Below are positions 8,322 to 16,796 of a stretch of DNA of 64,000 nt, one piece after another. The notes under the pieces are model-generated. The model was not told the DNA's origin. It did not search any database and was given only the letters and a program-made list of their open reading frames with translations. Source of the stretch: Thiovibrio sp964588325 (GTDB lineage: Bacteria > Desulfobacterota > Desulfobulbia > Desulfobulbales > Desulfurivibrionaceae); the NCBI GenBank assembly GCA_964588325.1, contig CAZPOR010000003.1, forward strand, positions 62,001-126,000. Reading direction: 5' to 3'. The first letter of the stretch is position 1; every line of letters begins with the position of its first letter. The position numbers and the translations under genes were made by a program.

Positions 8322-9662
8322 ATGAACTTTTCCCGTTGCCTCCAGGTTGCCCAGGATACCTCGCTCGTGAGCGTGGGCGGCCGGGTGAATCAGGTCATCG
8401 GCATGGTTCTGGAGAGTTTGGGCCCTGGAATTCCGGTGGGCAGCATCTGCGAGGTTTCGGTTTTCAAGGGCGCGAGCACCGTGCTGGCCGAGGTGGTTGG
8501 TTTTCGCGAAGGCAGGGTGCTGCTCATGCCTCTGGGCGAGATGCGGGGGGTTGAGCCGGGCAGCGCTATCCGCCTGGTGGGCGGGCAGGCCGGGGTGCCT
8601 GTGGCCGAGTCCCTGCTGGGCCGGGTTATCGACGGCCTGGGCAATCCCATGGACGGCAAGGGGCCCTTGCAGCCCGAGGCCCAGTACCCCCTCTACGCCG
8701 AGCCCCTTAATCCCATGGAGCGGGAGCGCATTTTCGAGCCGGTGGATGTGGGGGTTCGGGCGATCAACGGGTTGCTGACCCTGGGCAAGGGCCAGCGCAT
8801 CGGGATTCTCGCCGGGTCCGGGGTGGGGAAGTCCACCCTGCTGGGCATGATCGCCCGGCATACCGCAGCCGACATCAGCGTCATCGCCCTGATCGGCGAG
8901 CGCGGCCGCGAATTGAAGGACTTTATCGAGCGGGATCTCGGCCCCGAGGGGCTGGCCCGTTCCGTGGTTGTGGTGGCCACCTCGGATCAACCGCCCCTGG
9001 TGCGGATGCGCGGGGCCTATCTGGCCACGGCCATCTCCGAGTTTTTCCGGGACAAGGGCCGCGACGTCATATTGATGATGGATTCCGTTACCCGTTTCGC
9101 CATGTCCAGCCGGGAGGTCGGCCTGGCCATCGGCGAGCCGCCCACCTCCCGCGGCTATACTCCCTCGGTGTTCGGGCAGCTTCCCAAGCTGCTGGAGCGG
9201 GCCGGAACCTGCATGGGCAAGGGAAGCATCACCGGCATCTACACGGTGCTGGTGGAGGGCGACGACATGAACGAGCCCATCGCCGACGCAGTGCGCTCCA
9301 TCGTGGACGGCCATATTGTTTTGAGCCGCGACTTGGCAAGCCAGGGACATTACCCGTCCATCGAGGTCATGGGCAGCGTCAGCCGGTGCATGACCGATGT
9401 GGTGCCTAAGGAGCAGGTGCTCGTTGCCCGCAGATTTCTGGAGGTGATGTCCACCTACCGCCGCTCGGAGGATCTGATCAATATCGGCGCCTATGCCAAG
9501 GGCAGCAATCCGAAAATCGATGGCGCCATTGCCATGATCGACCGGTTGAACGGTTATCTCAAACAGCAAGTGGAAGAAAAGGTTTCCTTTGCTGAAAGCA
9601 GTCGTCAGTTGGCGGCGATTTTTGCCGGCGACGGGCAGAACGTTCCGGGCGCGATACAATGA
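8322..9662 (+). CDS. fliI: flagellum-specific ATPase FliI
   Basis: Type III export ATPase of the F1-beta family, 446 residues. Walker A is LAGSGVGKSTLL (about residues 162-173), followed by IGERGREL, Walker B LMMDSVTRFAMS and the FliI/SctN signature EPPTSRGYTPSVF. I chose the ATG at 8322 (MNFSRCLQ), which has AAGGA upstream and matches normal family length; an in-frame ATG at 8202 would read through the end of fliH. It energises unfolding and export of rod and hook substrates together with FliH and FliJ. Confidence 0.96.
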   Translation: MNFSRCLQVAQDTSLVSVGGRVNQVIGMVLESLGPGIPVGSICEVSVFKGASTVLAEVVGFREGRVLLMPLGEMRGVEPGSAIRLVGGQAGVPVAESLLGRVIDGLGNPMDGKGPLQPEAQYPLYAEPLNPMERERIFEPVDVGVRAINGLLTLGKGQRIGILAGSGVGKSTLLGMIARHTAADISVIALIGERGRELKDFIERDLGPEGLARSVVVVATSDQPPLVRMRGAYLATAISEFFRDKGRDVILMMDSVTRFAMSSREVGLAIGEPPTSRGYTPSVFGQLPKLLERAGTCMGKGSITGIYTVLVEGDDMNEPIADAVRSIVDGHIVLSRDLASQGHYPSIEVMGSVSRCMTDVVPKEQVLVARRFLEVMSTYRRSEDLINIGAYAKGSNPKIDGAIAMIDRLNGYLKQQVEEKVSFAESSRQLAAIFAGDGQNVPGAIQ

Positions 9663-9674
9663 TAAGAGGGCGCA

Positions 9675-10124
9675 ATGGCGTATCATTTCAAGCTTGAAAC
9701 GGTTCTCGGGCTGCGGCGTAACCTGGAAGAGGTTGCCCAGCAGAAACTGGCCGGTGAACTTGCCCTGCTTGCGGCGGAAAAGCTGCGGCTTGCCGCGTTG
9801 CAACAGGAGCGGCAGGAACTGATTGGCGAGTTTGAAGAAGAAAAGCGCCGAAAAATGTCTGCTCCGGTCTTTGCTTTTTATGTGGAAGGAATCTTTCGCA
9901 AGGAGCAGGAGATCGAGGCCGGTTTTGCCCGGGTGGAAGCCGGACAGGCGGCTGTTGTCCGGGCCAGGGAAGAGCTTGCCGCCAAGATGCGGGATAAAAA
10001 GGTGATGGAAAAGGCCAGGGAGCGGGATTATCAGAAATTTCTCCTGGCCGCATTGAAGAAAGAGCAGAACGAGGCGGACGAGCAGATGGTGCTTCGTTTC
10101 GGACGCAAGGGGAATCTCCACTGA
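9675..10124 (+). CDS. fliJ: flagellar export chaperone FliJ
   Basis: A 149-residue, almost wholly alpha-helical coiled-coil protein typical of FliJ: MAYHFKLETVLGLRRNLEEVAQQKLAGEL at the start, and charged heptads such as RAREELAAKMRDKKVMEKARERD towards the end. FliJ proteins share little sequence, so the call rests on length, the N-terminal pattern (F-x-L-x-x-V-L-x-x-R) and position after fliI. It recycles export chaperones and helps FliI ring assembly. Confidence 0.9.
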   Translation: MAYHFKLETVLGLRRNLEEVAQQKLAGELALLAAEKLRLAALQQERQELIGEFEEEKRRKMSAPVFAFYVEGIFRKEQEIEAGFARVEAGQAAVVRAREELAAKMRDKKVMEKARERDYQKFLLAALKKEQNEADEQMVLRFGRKGNLH

Positions 10125-10159
10125 GCAGGGAAGGGGCATTATCGACCCCGGATGGAATC

Positions 10160-10657
10160 ATGAAAAAACGCAATTGCTGCTACCTCATATCAATTCTCGC
10201 CGTGTTGTTGACCCTGGTGGTGACCATTCCCGCGTTTACCCAGGAGGATAAATCTCCGGTCAAGCTCACGCCCCAGGAAATTTCCGTTTCCGTCCAACTG
10301 AAGGAACGAGAAGACGCCGTGGCTGCAAAGGAAAAGGCCTTGGCCGCAAAAGAGAAGGAACTCGCCGCCTTGGCCAAGGAGGTGGACGAGAAGTACACCC
10401 AGCTCAATGCCCTGCAGGAAGACCTCAAGGGTCAGCTTGGCGGGACGGGTAAGGGCCGGGATCAGCAGTTTAAGAATCTGATCAAGATATACAGCGCCAT
10501 GAGCCCGTCCAAGGTGGCCCCTCTGCTTGACAAAATGGAGGACGACGAGGTGGTGGAGATTCTGAAAGCCATGAAGGCGGAGGCGGTGGCGAAGATTATT
10601 CCCAAGCTGACCCAGGACAAGGCGGTGCGGGTGAGCAGGCTTCTCGGATTGCCCTGA
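10160..10657 (+). CDS. MotE-like periplasmic chaperone (MgtE_N domain)
   Basis: 165 residues: an N-terminal signal peptide or anchor (about 4-28, YLISILAVLLTLVVTIPAF), a long charged coiled coil (LKEREDAVAAKEKALAAKEKE) and a C-terminal MgtE_N-type helical domain (IYSAMSPSKVAPLLDKMEDDEVVEILKAM). This architecture matches MotE, which stabilises the stator protein MotC in some bacteria and is common after fliJ in deltaproteobacterial clusters. No mot genes are visible here. It is the last gene before a strong terminator. Confidence 0.75.
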   Translation: MKKRNCCYLISILAVLLTLVVTIPAFTQEDKSPVKLTPQEISVSVQLKEREDAVAAKEKALAAKEKELAALAKEVDEKYTQLNALQEDLKGQLGGTGKGRDQQFKNLIKIYSAMSPSKVAPLLDKMEDDEVVEILKAMKAEAVAKIIPKLTQDKAVRVSRLLGLP

Positions 10658-10683
10658 GCAGCCTTGTCCGATTGTGATTTTGT

Positions 10684-10718
10684 AGCCCCTTCGGTGTTTG
10701 GCCGGAGGGGCTTTTTTT
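10684..10718 (+). terminator. rho-independent terminator after the fliF-motE run
   Basis: An 11-bp GC-rich stem (AGCCCCTTCGG / CCGGAGGGGCT) with a 7-base loop, followed by a run of T. It sits 27 bp after the MotE-like stop codon and closes the flgB operon. Confidence 0.9.
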
Positions 10719-10751
10719 GTTTCTGATACCACTGATCTTCAGCCGGTTTTT

Positions 10752-10945
10752 TGACGTCATTCCCGCGCAGGCCGGAATCCAGGCGAGCTGGCTAATTTCC
10801 TTAAGGTAACCCCCCGGCTTTGCCGGGGGACTCGTAAAGTTTGACAGTTCCGGGAATGGTTTCATGTAAAGTAAAGCATGTCTTCCCGGCGAAAGCCGGG
10901 AACCAGGAAAAAAGACACTGGATTCCGGCTTTCGCCGGAAAGACG
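10752..10945. repeat. cluster of dispersed palindromic repeats (families B and C)
   Basis: Within the 706-bp gap between the MotE-like gene and fliK. Three GC-rich palindromic units stand here. A degenerate family-B unit is at 10752-10785. A family-C unit at 10793-10826 has 34 bp identical to 18639-18672. A paired family-B unit is at 10884-10945 (CCCGGCGAAAGCCGGGAACCAG and its mirrored partner ending in TTCCGGCTTTCGCCGGAA). The arrangement resembles the REP/BIME-type repeats of other bacteria. The rest of the gap (10946-11270) shows no gene; the sigma-54 promoter closes it. Confidence 0.75.
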
Positions 10946-11277
10946 GCGGAAAGCACAAGGTAGTGTCTGTACCCGGTTGCGGTCAGGCCCCTGTGAGGGG
11001 CCAGCAACCGTCAAGCCTCCGGTTGTGCCGGAGGTGACTGACTCCTCTGGATTGCAAGTGGCTAGGGAACTGAGTCATTTGCCCTTCTTTTTCATCTCCC
11101 GGCAATTCTTGCCCAACCCAGCTCCCTCGCCCCCTGGTCTGTTTTGCCTGGGGGAATTCTTTTCCTCTCTTGCAGCAACAGGTGGTCATTCTTGGGGGAT
11201 ATCGGCGTCTTTATTATTACTTTAACGTGTTGATTATTCGTTGTTATATTCATTTGATTGATGGTGTTATTTCGGCA

Positions 11278-11293
11278 TGGCACACCTTTTGCT
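11278..11293 (+). promoter_or_regulatory. sigma-54 promoter of fliK-flgD-flgE
   Basis: TGGCAC-N5-TTGCT, an exact match to the -24/-12 consensus. It lies about 70 bp upstream of the fliK start and downstream of an AT-rich stretch (11205-11260) that could hold activator-binding sites or an IHF bend. Confidence 0.9.
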
Positions 11294-11363
11294 TTGGTTG
11301 ATTGGCAAGCGTGCTCCATAGCAGGCGCGAAGGCAAGATCAATTTCAGCAGCGAGGAGATTCC

Positions 11364-13157
11364 GTGGACGCACTCATGATTCCCATTGTGCCGGCCCCCA
11401 AGTCCCAGATACCGGCACCGGTGGAAGTGAAAACCCCCGCCGGCAAGAAAACCGGGTCGAGCTTTTCCGACTACATGGAAAAAAAGATGGCCACCGAACG
11501 GAGGGGCAAAAGCGACCTCCTCGGCATGCAGAAAGCCACGGCCGCCCGTGCCTCAGCCGCTGACCGGAAGGCGTCCGCTGCTGCTTCGGCAAAAAATGAC
11601 GGGTCTGAGGACGCAACAACCATAGCCGCTCTTTTGGGGCTGTTTGTCCAGGATCTCCAGAAGAGTGCGGCCGATCAAAAAATGGGACCCGGCGAGTGGA
11701 AGTTTCCGGTGCCTGATCCCGGCCTTCTGCAGAAGATCGCCAAGGATGCGGGCATGAACGAAAGCCAGTTGACCGCGCTCATGGAAAAAATGAAGGGACA
11801 GGACGGCACGTTGCCTCTGGTTGATTTTCTTGATTCATTTTCCCGCCATTTTATGGCCTTGCAGGAGGAAGTGCCCGTGACCGCGCCGGAAACGGATCTG
11901 CCGCTTCTCCAGAGCTTTCTTGAGCGTCTTGGCGTGCCGGTCCCCGAGGTGAGCAAGATCAGCGAGGCGTCGGTGCGGGGCGACAATACCCTTGATCTGC
12001 AAAAATTTCTTGCCGGTCTGCAGGGGTTGGCCGGGGACGGGATTACCGATATCACCGCGGTGGAAGCGGCGGAGTTGCAGGATCTCCTTGCCAACGCCGG
12101 AGTCTCCCAGCAGTTGCAACGCGCCCTGTTGCCCGAACGCGTGCCGGTTGTTGAAGGTCTGGTCGAATCCGGCCCGCCGGTAACCCTCACCCTGGACCGG
12201 TTGAAAAATATGCTGGAGCAGGCCATTGGCGAGGTGAAGGGTAACAGGCTGCAGGCCGACCCGATTTCCTTTCTTGCCGATCTTCAGGAGGTGTTGACCC
12301 GGTCCGGTTTTGAAACCAAGGGGCCGAGTCTTTCTTCCGCTGTCCAGGGGACGCTGGTTTCGGTGTTTGAAAAGCTCATGGAAAGCGTTGATCTCTCCAA
12401 GGTCAAGGTACAGCAGGGAAATCCCAAGACGGATGCGGCTCTTGAAAAGAAGCTGGCGCAAGCTGAGGATCTTATGGCCACGGAAAATGCGGATGGTGCG
12501 CCGCTTCTTGACGGGGAAACCGCGGAGCTTTTCTCCGCCATGGGCAGGGACGGCCGGGAGGCGCAAAACGGAAAGGGGTCCCTTGCCAGCGGGGAACTCT
12601 TTGTTGAAAGCAGTTCCGTCTTTCAAGCCGAGGGCGGTGTGGCTGCAAAGGGCGAGGCTGTGGGCCAGGCTGCTGTTTCAAACCAGGCGGCACGGCCTTT
12701 CGTGCATGTTCCCAACATGCCCCACGGTCTCCAGCAGCAGAGCTTCACCCAGCTTTCCCAGGGGGTTTTGCAGGGGTTGCGCAATCAGGAACATCACCTG
12801 GTTCTCAAGCTCTATCCCAAGGAATTGGGCGAGGTCAAGGTGGAGATGACCGTGCGCGACAACCAGGTGGCTGTTTCCTTCAATATGGAAAATTCCAAGG
12901 TGAAGGCGGTGCTTGAAAGCAACCTGGAGCAATTCAGGGAAAACATGGAAAAACAGGGGTTTGACCTTGGAGAATGCATGGTGTCCTTGAACAAGGATAA
13001 CGACAGCAATGAAGCGTGGCAGCAGTTCCAGGCGGCTTCGCTGGAAAAGGGAGTCGGCCAGCGGAGAACAACCCTGGCGGACCTGCCCGAGGATATTTTC
13101 TACCAGCGGGCGCAGCCCGGAACCGGCCGTGAAAACGGCGTTGATCTGTTTGCCTGA
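11364..13157 (+). CDS. fliK: flagellar hook-length control protein FliK
   Basis: 597 residues. The long N-terminal two-thirds are poorly conserved, as normal for FliK. The C-terminal Flg_hook domain (about 475-560) has the diagnostic pattern LVLKLYPKELGEVKVEM, then VSFNMENSKVKAVLESNLEQFRE. A GTG start at 11364 is favoured by GAGGAG 6 bp upstream; an in-frame ATG follows at 11376. It is secreted during hook assembly and switches export specificity when the hook is complete. First gene of the fliK-flgD-flgE operon. Confidence 0.9.
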   Translation: MDALMIPIVPAPKSQIPAPVEVKTPAGKKTGSSFSDYMEKKMATERRGKSDLLGMQKATAARASAADRKASAAASAKNDGSEDATTIAALLGLFVQDLQKSAADQKMGPGEWKFPVPDPGLLQKIAKDAGMNESQLTALMEKMKGQDGTLPLVDFLDSFSRHFMALQEEVPVTAPETDLPLLQSFLERLGVPVPEVSKISEASVRGDNTLDLQKFLAGLQGLAGDGITDITAVEAAELQDLLANAGVSQQLQRALLPERVPVVEGLVESGPPVTLTLDRLKNMLEQAIGEVKGNRLQADPISFLADLQEVLTRSGFETKGPSLSSAVQGTLVSVFEKLMESVDLSKVKVQQGNPKTDAALEKKLAQAEDLMATENADGAPLLDGETAELFSAMGRDGREAQNGKGSLASGELFVESSSVFQAEGGVAAKGEAVGQAAVSNQAARPFVHVPNMPHGLQQQSFTQLSQGVLQGLRNQEHHLVLKLYPKELGEVKVEMTVRDNQVAVSFNMENSKVKAVLESNLEQFRENMEKQGFDLGECMVSLNKDNDSNEAWQQFQAASLEKGVGQRRTTLADLPEDIFYQRAQPGTGRENGVDLFA

Positions 13158-13177
13158 AAACAAGAGAGGGAAAGAGC

Positions 13178-13846
13178 ATGACTACCACAGCAAGCACCAG
13201 CGCGACCCTGCCCCTTCAGGACACCACGACCCTGTCCACCGTGGGCAAGAGCACCCTGGATCGTGACGATTTCATGACTTTGTTCATCACCCAGATGCAG
13301 CATCAGGATCCGCTGGAGCCCATGGACAGCACGGACATGGCTTCGCAGCTCGCTCAGTTTTCCAACATGGAAGCCACCATGAAGATGTCCGACAACCTGG
13401 AAAAGTTGCTTGGCTACCAGGTGTCGCAGAACAATCTCCAGCTCCTGACCCTGATCGGCAAGGAGGTGCAGGGGGGGGGCAACACCATGGGCGTGGTGGA
13501 TGGCAAGGTTTCGACCACGCAATACACCCTGGCCGATGCCGCCGATTCCTGCAGGATTGAAATTTATGACTCGGCGGGCCGCATGGCAGACACCGTTGAG
13601 CTTGGCTATGCCGCCTCGGGCGTGCACGAGTTGACCTGGGATGCGACAACCCCCAGCGGCACGGTGGTCGCCGATGGATTGTACACCTACAATGTGGTGG
13701 CCATCAATGCCTTGGGGCAGAAAGTCGATGTTGATTACCGGACAACCGGCCTGGTCACCGGAGTGAATTTTGACGGCGCCACGGCCCAGGTAACCGTGGA
13801 TAAAACGATACCAATGAACGTGTCGGATATCTTGGTGGTGAGATGA
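13178..13846 (+). CDS. flgD: flagellar hook-assembly (cap) protein FlgD
   Basis: 222 residues. The N-terminal export and capping region (LDRDDFMTLFITQMQHQDPLEPMDSTDMASQLAQFSNMEAT) is the classic FlgD signature. The C-terminal FlgD Ig-like and tudor regions (YDSAGRMADTVELGYAASGVHELTWDA) follow. It forms the scaffold cap on which FlgE polymerises. Good ribosome-binding site (GAGAGGGAAAGAGC) before the ATG. Confidence 0.95.
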   Translation: MTTTASTSATLPLQDTTTLSTVGKSTLDRDDFMTLFITQMQHQDPLEPMDSTDMASQLAQFSNMEATMKMSDNLEKLLGYQVSQNNLQLLTLIGKEVQGGGNTMGVVDGKVSTTQYTLADAADSCRIEIYDSAGRMADTVELGYAASGVHELTWDATTPSGTVVADGLYTYNVVAINALGQKVDVDYRTTGLVTGVNFDGATAQVTVDKTIPMNVSDILVVR

Positions 13847-13888
13847 GACCCTTGAACATTACAGCACAAGAAAACAGGAGGTAGCATA

Positions 13889-16303
13889 ATGGGCGTTTCA
13901 AGTTCGTTGTACGCAAGCATCAGTGGTCTCAGCACCATGGGCAACGCCATGAGCGTTTTGGGTGATAACGTTTCCAACGTCAACACCATCGCCTTTAAAT
14001 CCAGCCGGGCGACCTTTCAGGATGTATTGTCCCAGAGCGTGGCCACCGCCGCGGGTGCGGCCCAGGTCGGACGCGGTGTGACCATGACCACCATCGACGG
14101 CATCTTTGCCCAGGGCTCGTTTGAGTCCACCTCCACCGCCACCGATCTGGCCATCGGCGGTCAGGGCTTCTTCATGCTCCGGGCCGCGGGCAGCGCCGAG
14201 GCGGATATGTACACCCGGGCCGGCGAGTTCCGTTTCGACAAGGAAGGCTTTCTGGTCAATCCCACCGGCAACTTTGTCCAGGGCTGGACCCTGGACACCA
14301 CCTCCGGCGAGCGCCAGGGCACCATCGGCGATATCAACCTGGGCAAGACCACCCCCCCGGTTGCAACCACCGGTATCCAGGTCATTGCCAACGTGGATTC
14401 CCGCAAGAACAACGAGACCACCGAGCAGCGGTTGTTCGACGCCTGGAACGGCACCAATCCCGCGCTTCCGGTACCCACCTCGCCCATCGACGCCAATGCC
14501 TATGAGTACACCACCGCCATCAAGGTATACGACTCCGTGGGTGCGAGCCATGACCTCACCGTGTATTTCGACCGCACCACCAAGGACAACCAGTGGGAGT
14601 TCCTGGTCACCTGCGAGCCCAGCGAAGACCAGCGGGTGCTGACCACCGGCCGTGACGCCACCGGCGCCCTGGACGGCACCAACGACGAGGCTTCCATCTA
14701 CACCCCGGATACCACGTACAACTACCAGAACCACAAGGGCGCCGGCGCCCTGCTCTATGGGGTGCTGGATTTCTCCACCTCCGGAGCCATCAGCAATATG
14801 ACCGCCTGGAACGTGCCCCCCGACGGCGAGGTGGATCCGGCCCAGAGCACCAACCTGCTGACCTTGGGCAATACGGACCAGTACTACTCCTTTGCCGCGA
14901 ATTTCACCGGCGCTCCCACCAATCAGATGATAGAGCTTAATCTCGGCGCCCGGTACAGCGGGCAGGCCACCGCGGTCAGTCAGGTATTGGTCAGCGGCAG
15001 CGCAGCCTATGCCACCGCCGGAACCTCAACGCCCATCACCAAGGAAACCCTGTGGAATACGGTGTATGACTCCACCGGCGCTCTGGTTGATACGACTACT
15101 CCTGCGGTGGTGACCTTTGCCGGTTATGATAACAGCGGAGTCGCGGTGAACGGCACCTATACCCTCGCGGCCACCGACAAGGTGCAGGATCTCCTCAATG
15201 CGCTGGATACCACTTTTAAGGTTACTTCCACCATCGACGCCGCTGGGAAAATAAAGATGACCGATGCCACCGGCGGCGCCAGCGGCCTGGCTGTGACCGC
15301 CTTTACTTTCAGTGCCGGCCCGAATCCCTTTGGCGCCAGCACCGCCACCACCAACACCTTCAATGTCACCACCGCGAAGCAGCAGGTGGTTTCCACGGCT
15401 CGGGCCACCACAACTTTTCCCGGCACGACACCGATCAATGCCAGCACCCCCCTGACCAGCGTGTTCGACGGAGCGGGGGTTGCCCTGACCGCCACGGATG
15501 CCCTGGTTTTTGTCGGAGTCCGGGGAGACAATACCCCGGTGAATGCAACCTTCACGGCAGGCACCGATTTCGGTTCGCCGCTCACGGCGCCCAATAACCC
15601 TCCCACCATGCAGGATCTGCTCTCCTGGCTGGAAGAGCAGTTTGACGCCGAAGCCTCCATCGATGGCGCCGGGCGTCTGGTGCTCACCGACCGGGTGGCG
15701 GATGAGGTTGCGGCCGCCGGGTATCACAGCCAACTGGAAATCACCTCGATAACCAATGGCGCGCCGGGTGTTTCCTCTCCTTTCGGCGCGGGCCTCTTCA
15801 CCACCATTGCCGCCGACACCAGCGGCGAGGATGGCAGCCTGACCGGGGGTACCATGAGCATCAATTTCAGCACCGAGGCGTTGTCCACCACCCAGTACGC
15901 CAACAGCTCCACCACCATCTTTCAGGATCAGAACGGGTTTGCCGCGGGTTTTCTGCAGTCGGTTTCCGTGGATACCAAGGGGATCATCACCGGCAACTAC
16001 TCCAACGGACAGGTGCTGCAAAGGGCCCAGGTGGCATTGGCCAGCTTCAACAATCTGGCCGGGCTCAGCAAGGAGGGCGGCAATATCTTCCGGGAAACCA
16101 GCGAATCCGGCGCGCCCATCACCGGCCCGCCAGCCACCAACGGCCTGGGCACGATCTCGCCCAACTCCTTGGAGCAGTCCAACGTGGACCTCGGCGCGGA
16201 ATTCGTCAAGCTGATCACCACCCAGCGCGGCTTCCAGGCCAACTCCAAGATCATCACCACCACCGACGAGATGCTGGCGGATTTGATCAACATCAAGCGG
16301 TAA
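13889..16303 (+). CDS. flgE: flagellar hook protein FlgE (long form, copy 1)
   Basis: 804 residues, about twice the enterobacterial FlgE, as is common in deltaproteobacteria. The N-terminal D0 helix (MGVSSSLYASISGLSTMGN, then GDNVSNVNTIAFKSSR) and C-terminal D0 helix (SNVDLGAEFVKLITTQRGFQANSKIITTTDEMLADLINIKR) are canonical. Between them lie the FlaE-type beta domain (YDSVGASHDLTVYFDRT) and a large Thr/Ala-rich insertion. Residues around 355-650 contain two similar segments (TWNTVYDSTGALVD-like and TSVFDGAGVALTATD-like), suggesting internal duplication of a surface domain. It ends the operon before a terminator. A second paralogue lies at 18709-20604. Confidence 0.94.
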   Translation: MGVSSSLYASISGLSTMGNAMSVLGDNVSNVNTIAFKSSRATFQDVLSQSVATAAGAAQVGRGVTMTTIDGIFAQGSFESTSTATDLAIGGQGFFMLRAAGSAEADMYTRAGEFRFDKEGFLVNPTGNFVQGWTLDTTSGERQGTIGDINLGKTTPPVATTGIQVIANVDSRKNNETTEQRLFDAWNGTNPALPVPTSPIDANAYEYTTAIKVYDSVGASHDLTVYFDRTTKDNQWEFLVTCEPSEDQRVLTTGRDATGALDGTNDEASIYTPDTTYNYQNHKGAGALLYGVLDFSTSGAISNMTAWNVPPDGEVDPAQSTNLLTLGNTDQYYSFAANFTGAPTNQMIELNLGARYSGQATAVSQVLVSGSAAYATAGTSTPITKETLWNTVYDSTGALVDTTTPAVVTFAGYDNSGVAVNGTYTLAATDKVQDLLNALDTTFKVTSTIDAAGKIKMTDATGGASGLAVTAFTFSAGPNPFGASTATTNTFNVTTAKQQVVSTARATTTFPGTTPINASTPLTSVFDGAGVALTATDALVFVGVRGDNTPVNATFTAGTDFGSPLTAPNNPPTMQDLLSWLEEQFDAEASIDGAGRLVLTDRVADEVAAAGYHSQLEITSITNGAPGVSSPFGAGLFTTIAADTSGEDGSLTGGTMSINFSTEALSTTQYANSSTTIFQDQNGFAAGFLQSVSVDTKGIITGNYSNGQVLQRAQVALASFNNLAGLSKEGGNIFRETSESGAPITGPPATNGLGTISPNSLEQSNVDLGAEFVKLITTQRGFQANSKIITTTDEMLADLINIKR

Positions 16304-16330
16304 GCTTTTTAACCAAGTCTCCTGCCTTAG

Positions 16331-16366
16331 CCGGCGGTTCGGAATATTCCGGGCCGCCGGTTTTTT
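16331..16366 (+). terminator. terminator after flgE
   Basis: CCGGCGG / CCGCCGG stem enclosing a smaller GGAATATTCC palindrome and followed by six T residues, 28 bp after the flgE stop codon. Confidence 0.85.
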
Positions 16367-16796
16367 GGGCTCCTCGACGGGTTTTTTCGTTATCTTTCTG
16401 ACAGGGAAAATATTTTCTGGTACGTTATCCGCCATGTATCAGGGGGCGGGACCCGCGTCTAAAGGAATCAGAAGCGAAAAAAATATCCGGGAACGTTGTG
16501 AAGGTTTTAAAGAATCGTTTCGATATCAATAAAAACCGGGCAGTCAAGATTGAAGCGGCTGATAGGGCTTTTTCTAACAACCTCCCCGGGCGGCAGAGGC
16601 TGAAATACTCCCGGATCGGCGGCGCCTGCCGCCAGCCGGCCAGGGAGACCCCCGCGTCGAACATGGAAAGGGGAAAGCTGTTCCGATTTTGCAGGCCGGG
16701 CGTCATGGCACGGGGGATTAATGCCTGCGCCACTGATATCAATGAACTCCCCGAAATTCACCGGATTATCCAAAACCCAACGGCCGGCGGCAGTCA
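16367..16796. other. 430-bp gap without a convincing gene
   Basis: One open frame from a GTG at 16498 runs into the next gene, but it has no clear ribosome-binding site and a composition unlike protein (Arg/Asn-rich, no domain). No sigma-54 or clear sigma-70 promoter was recognised. The leader of the next gene must start somewhere in here. Confidence 0.4.

Noticed and set aside
16706..16725. TGGCACGGGGG as a sigma-54 promoter of the LtaS-like gene
   Set aside because: The -12 element (TTGC) is missing at the right distance.
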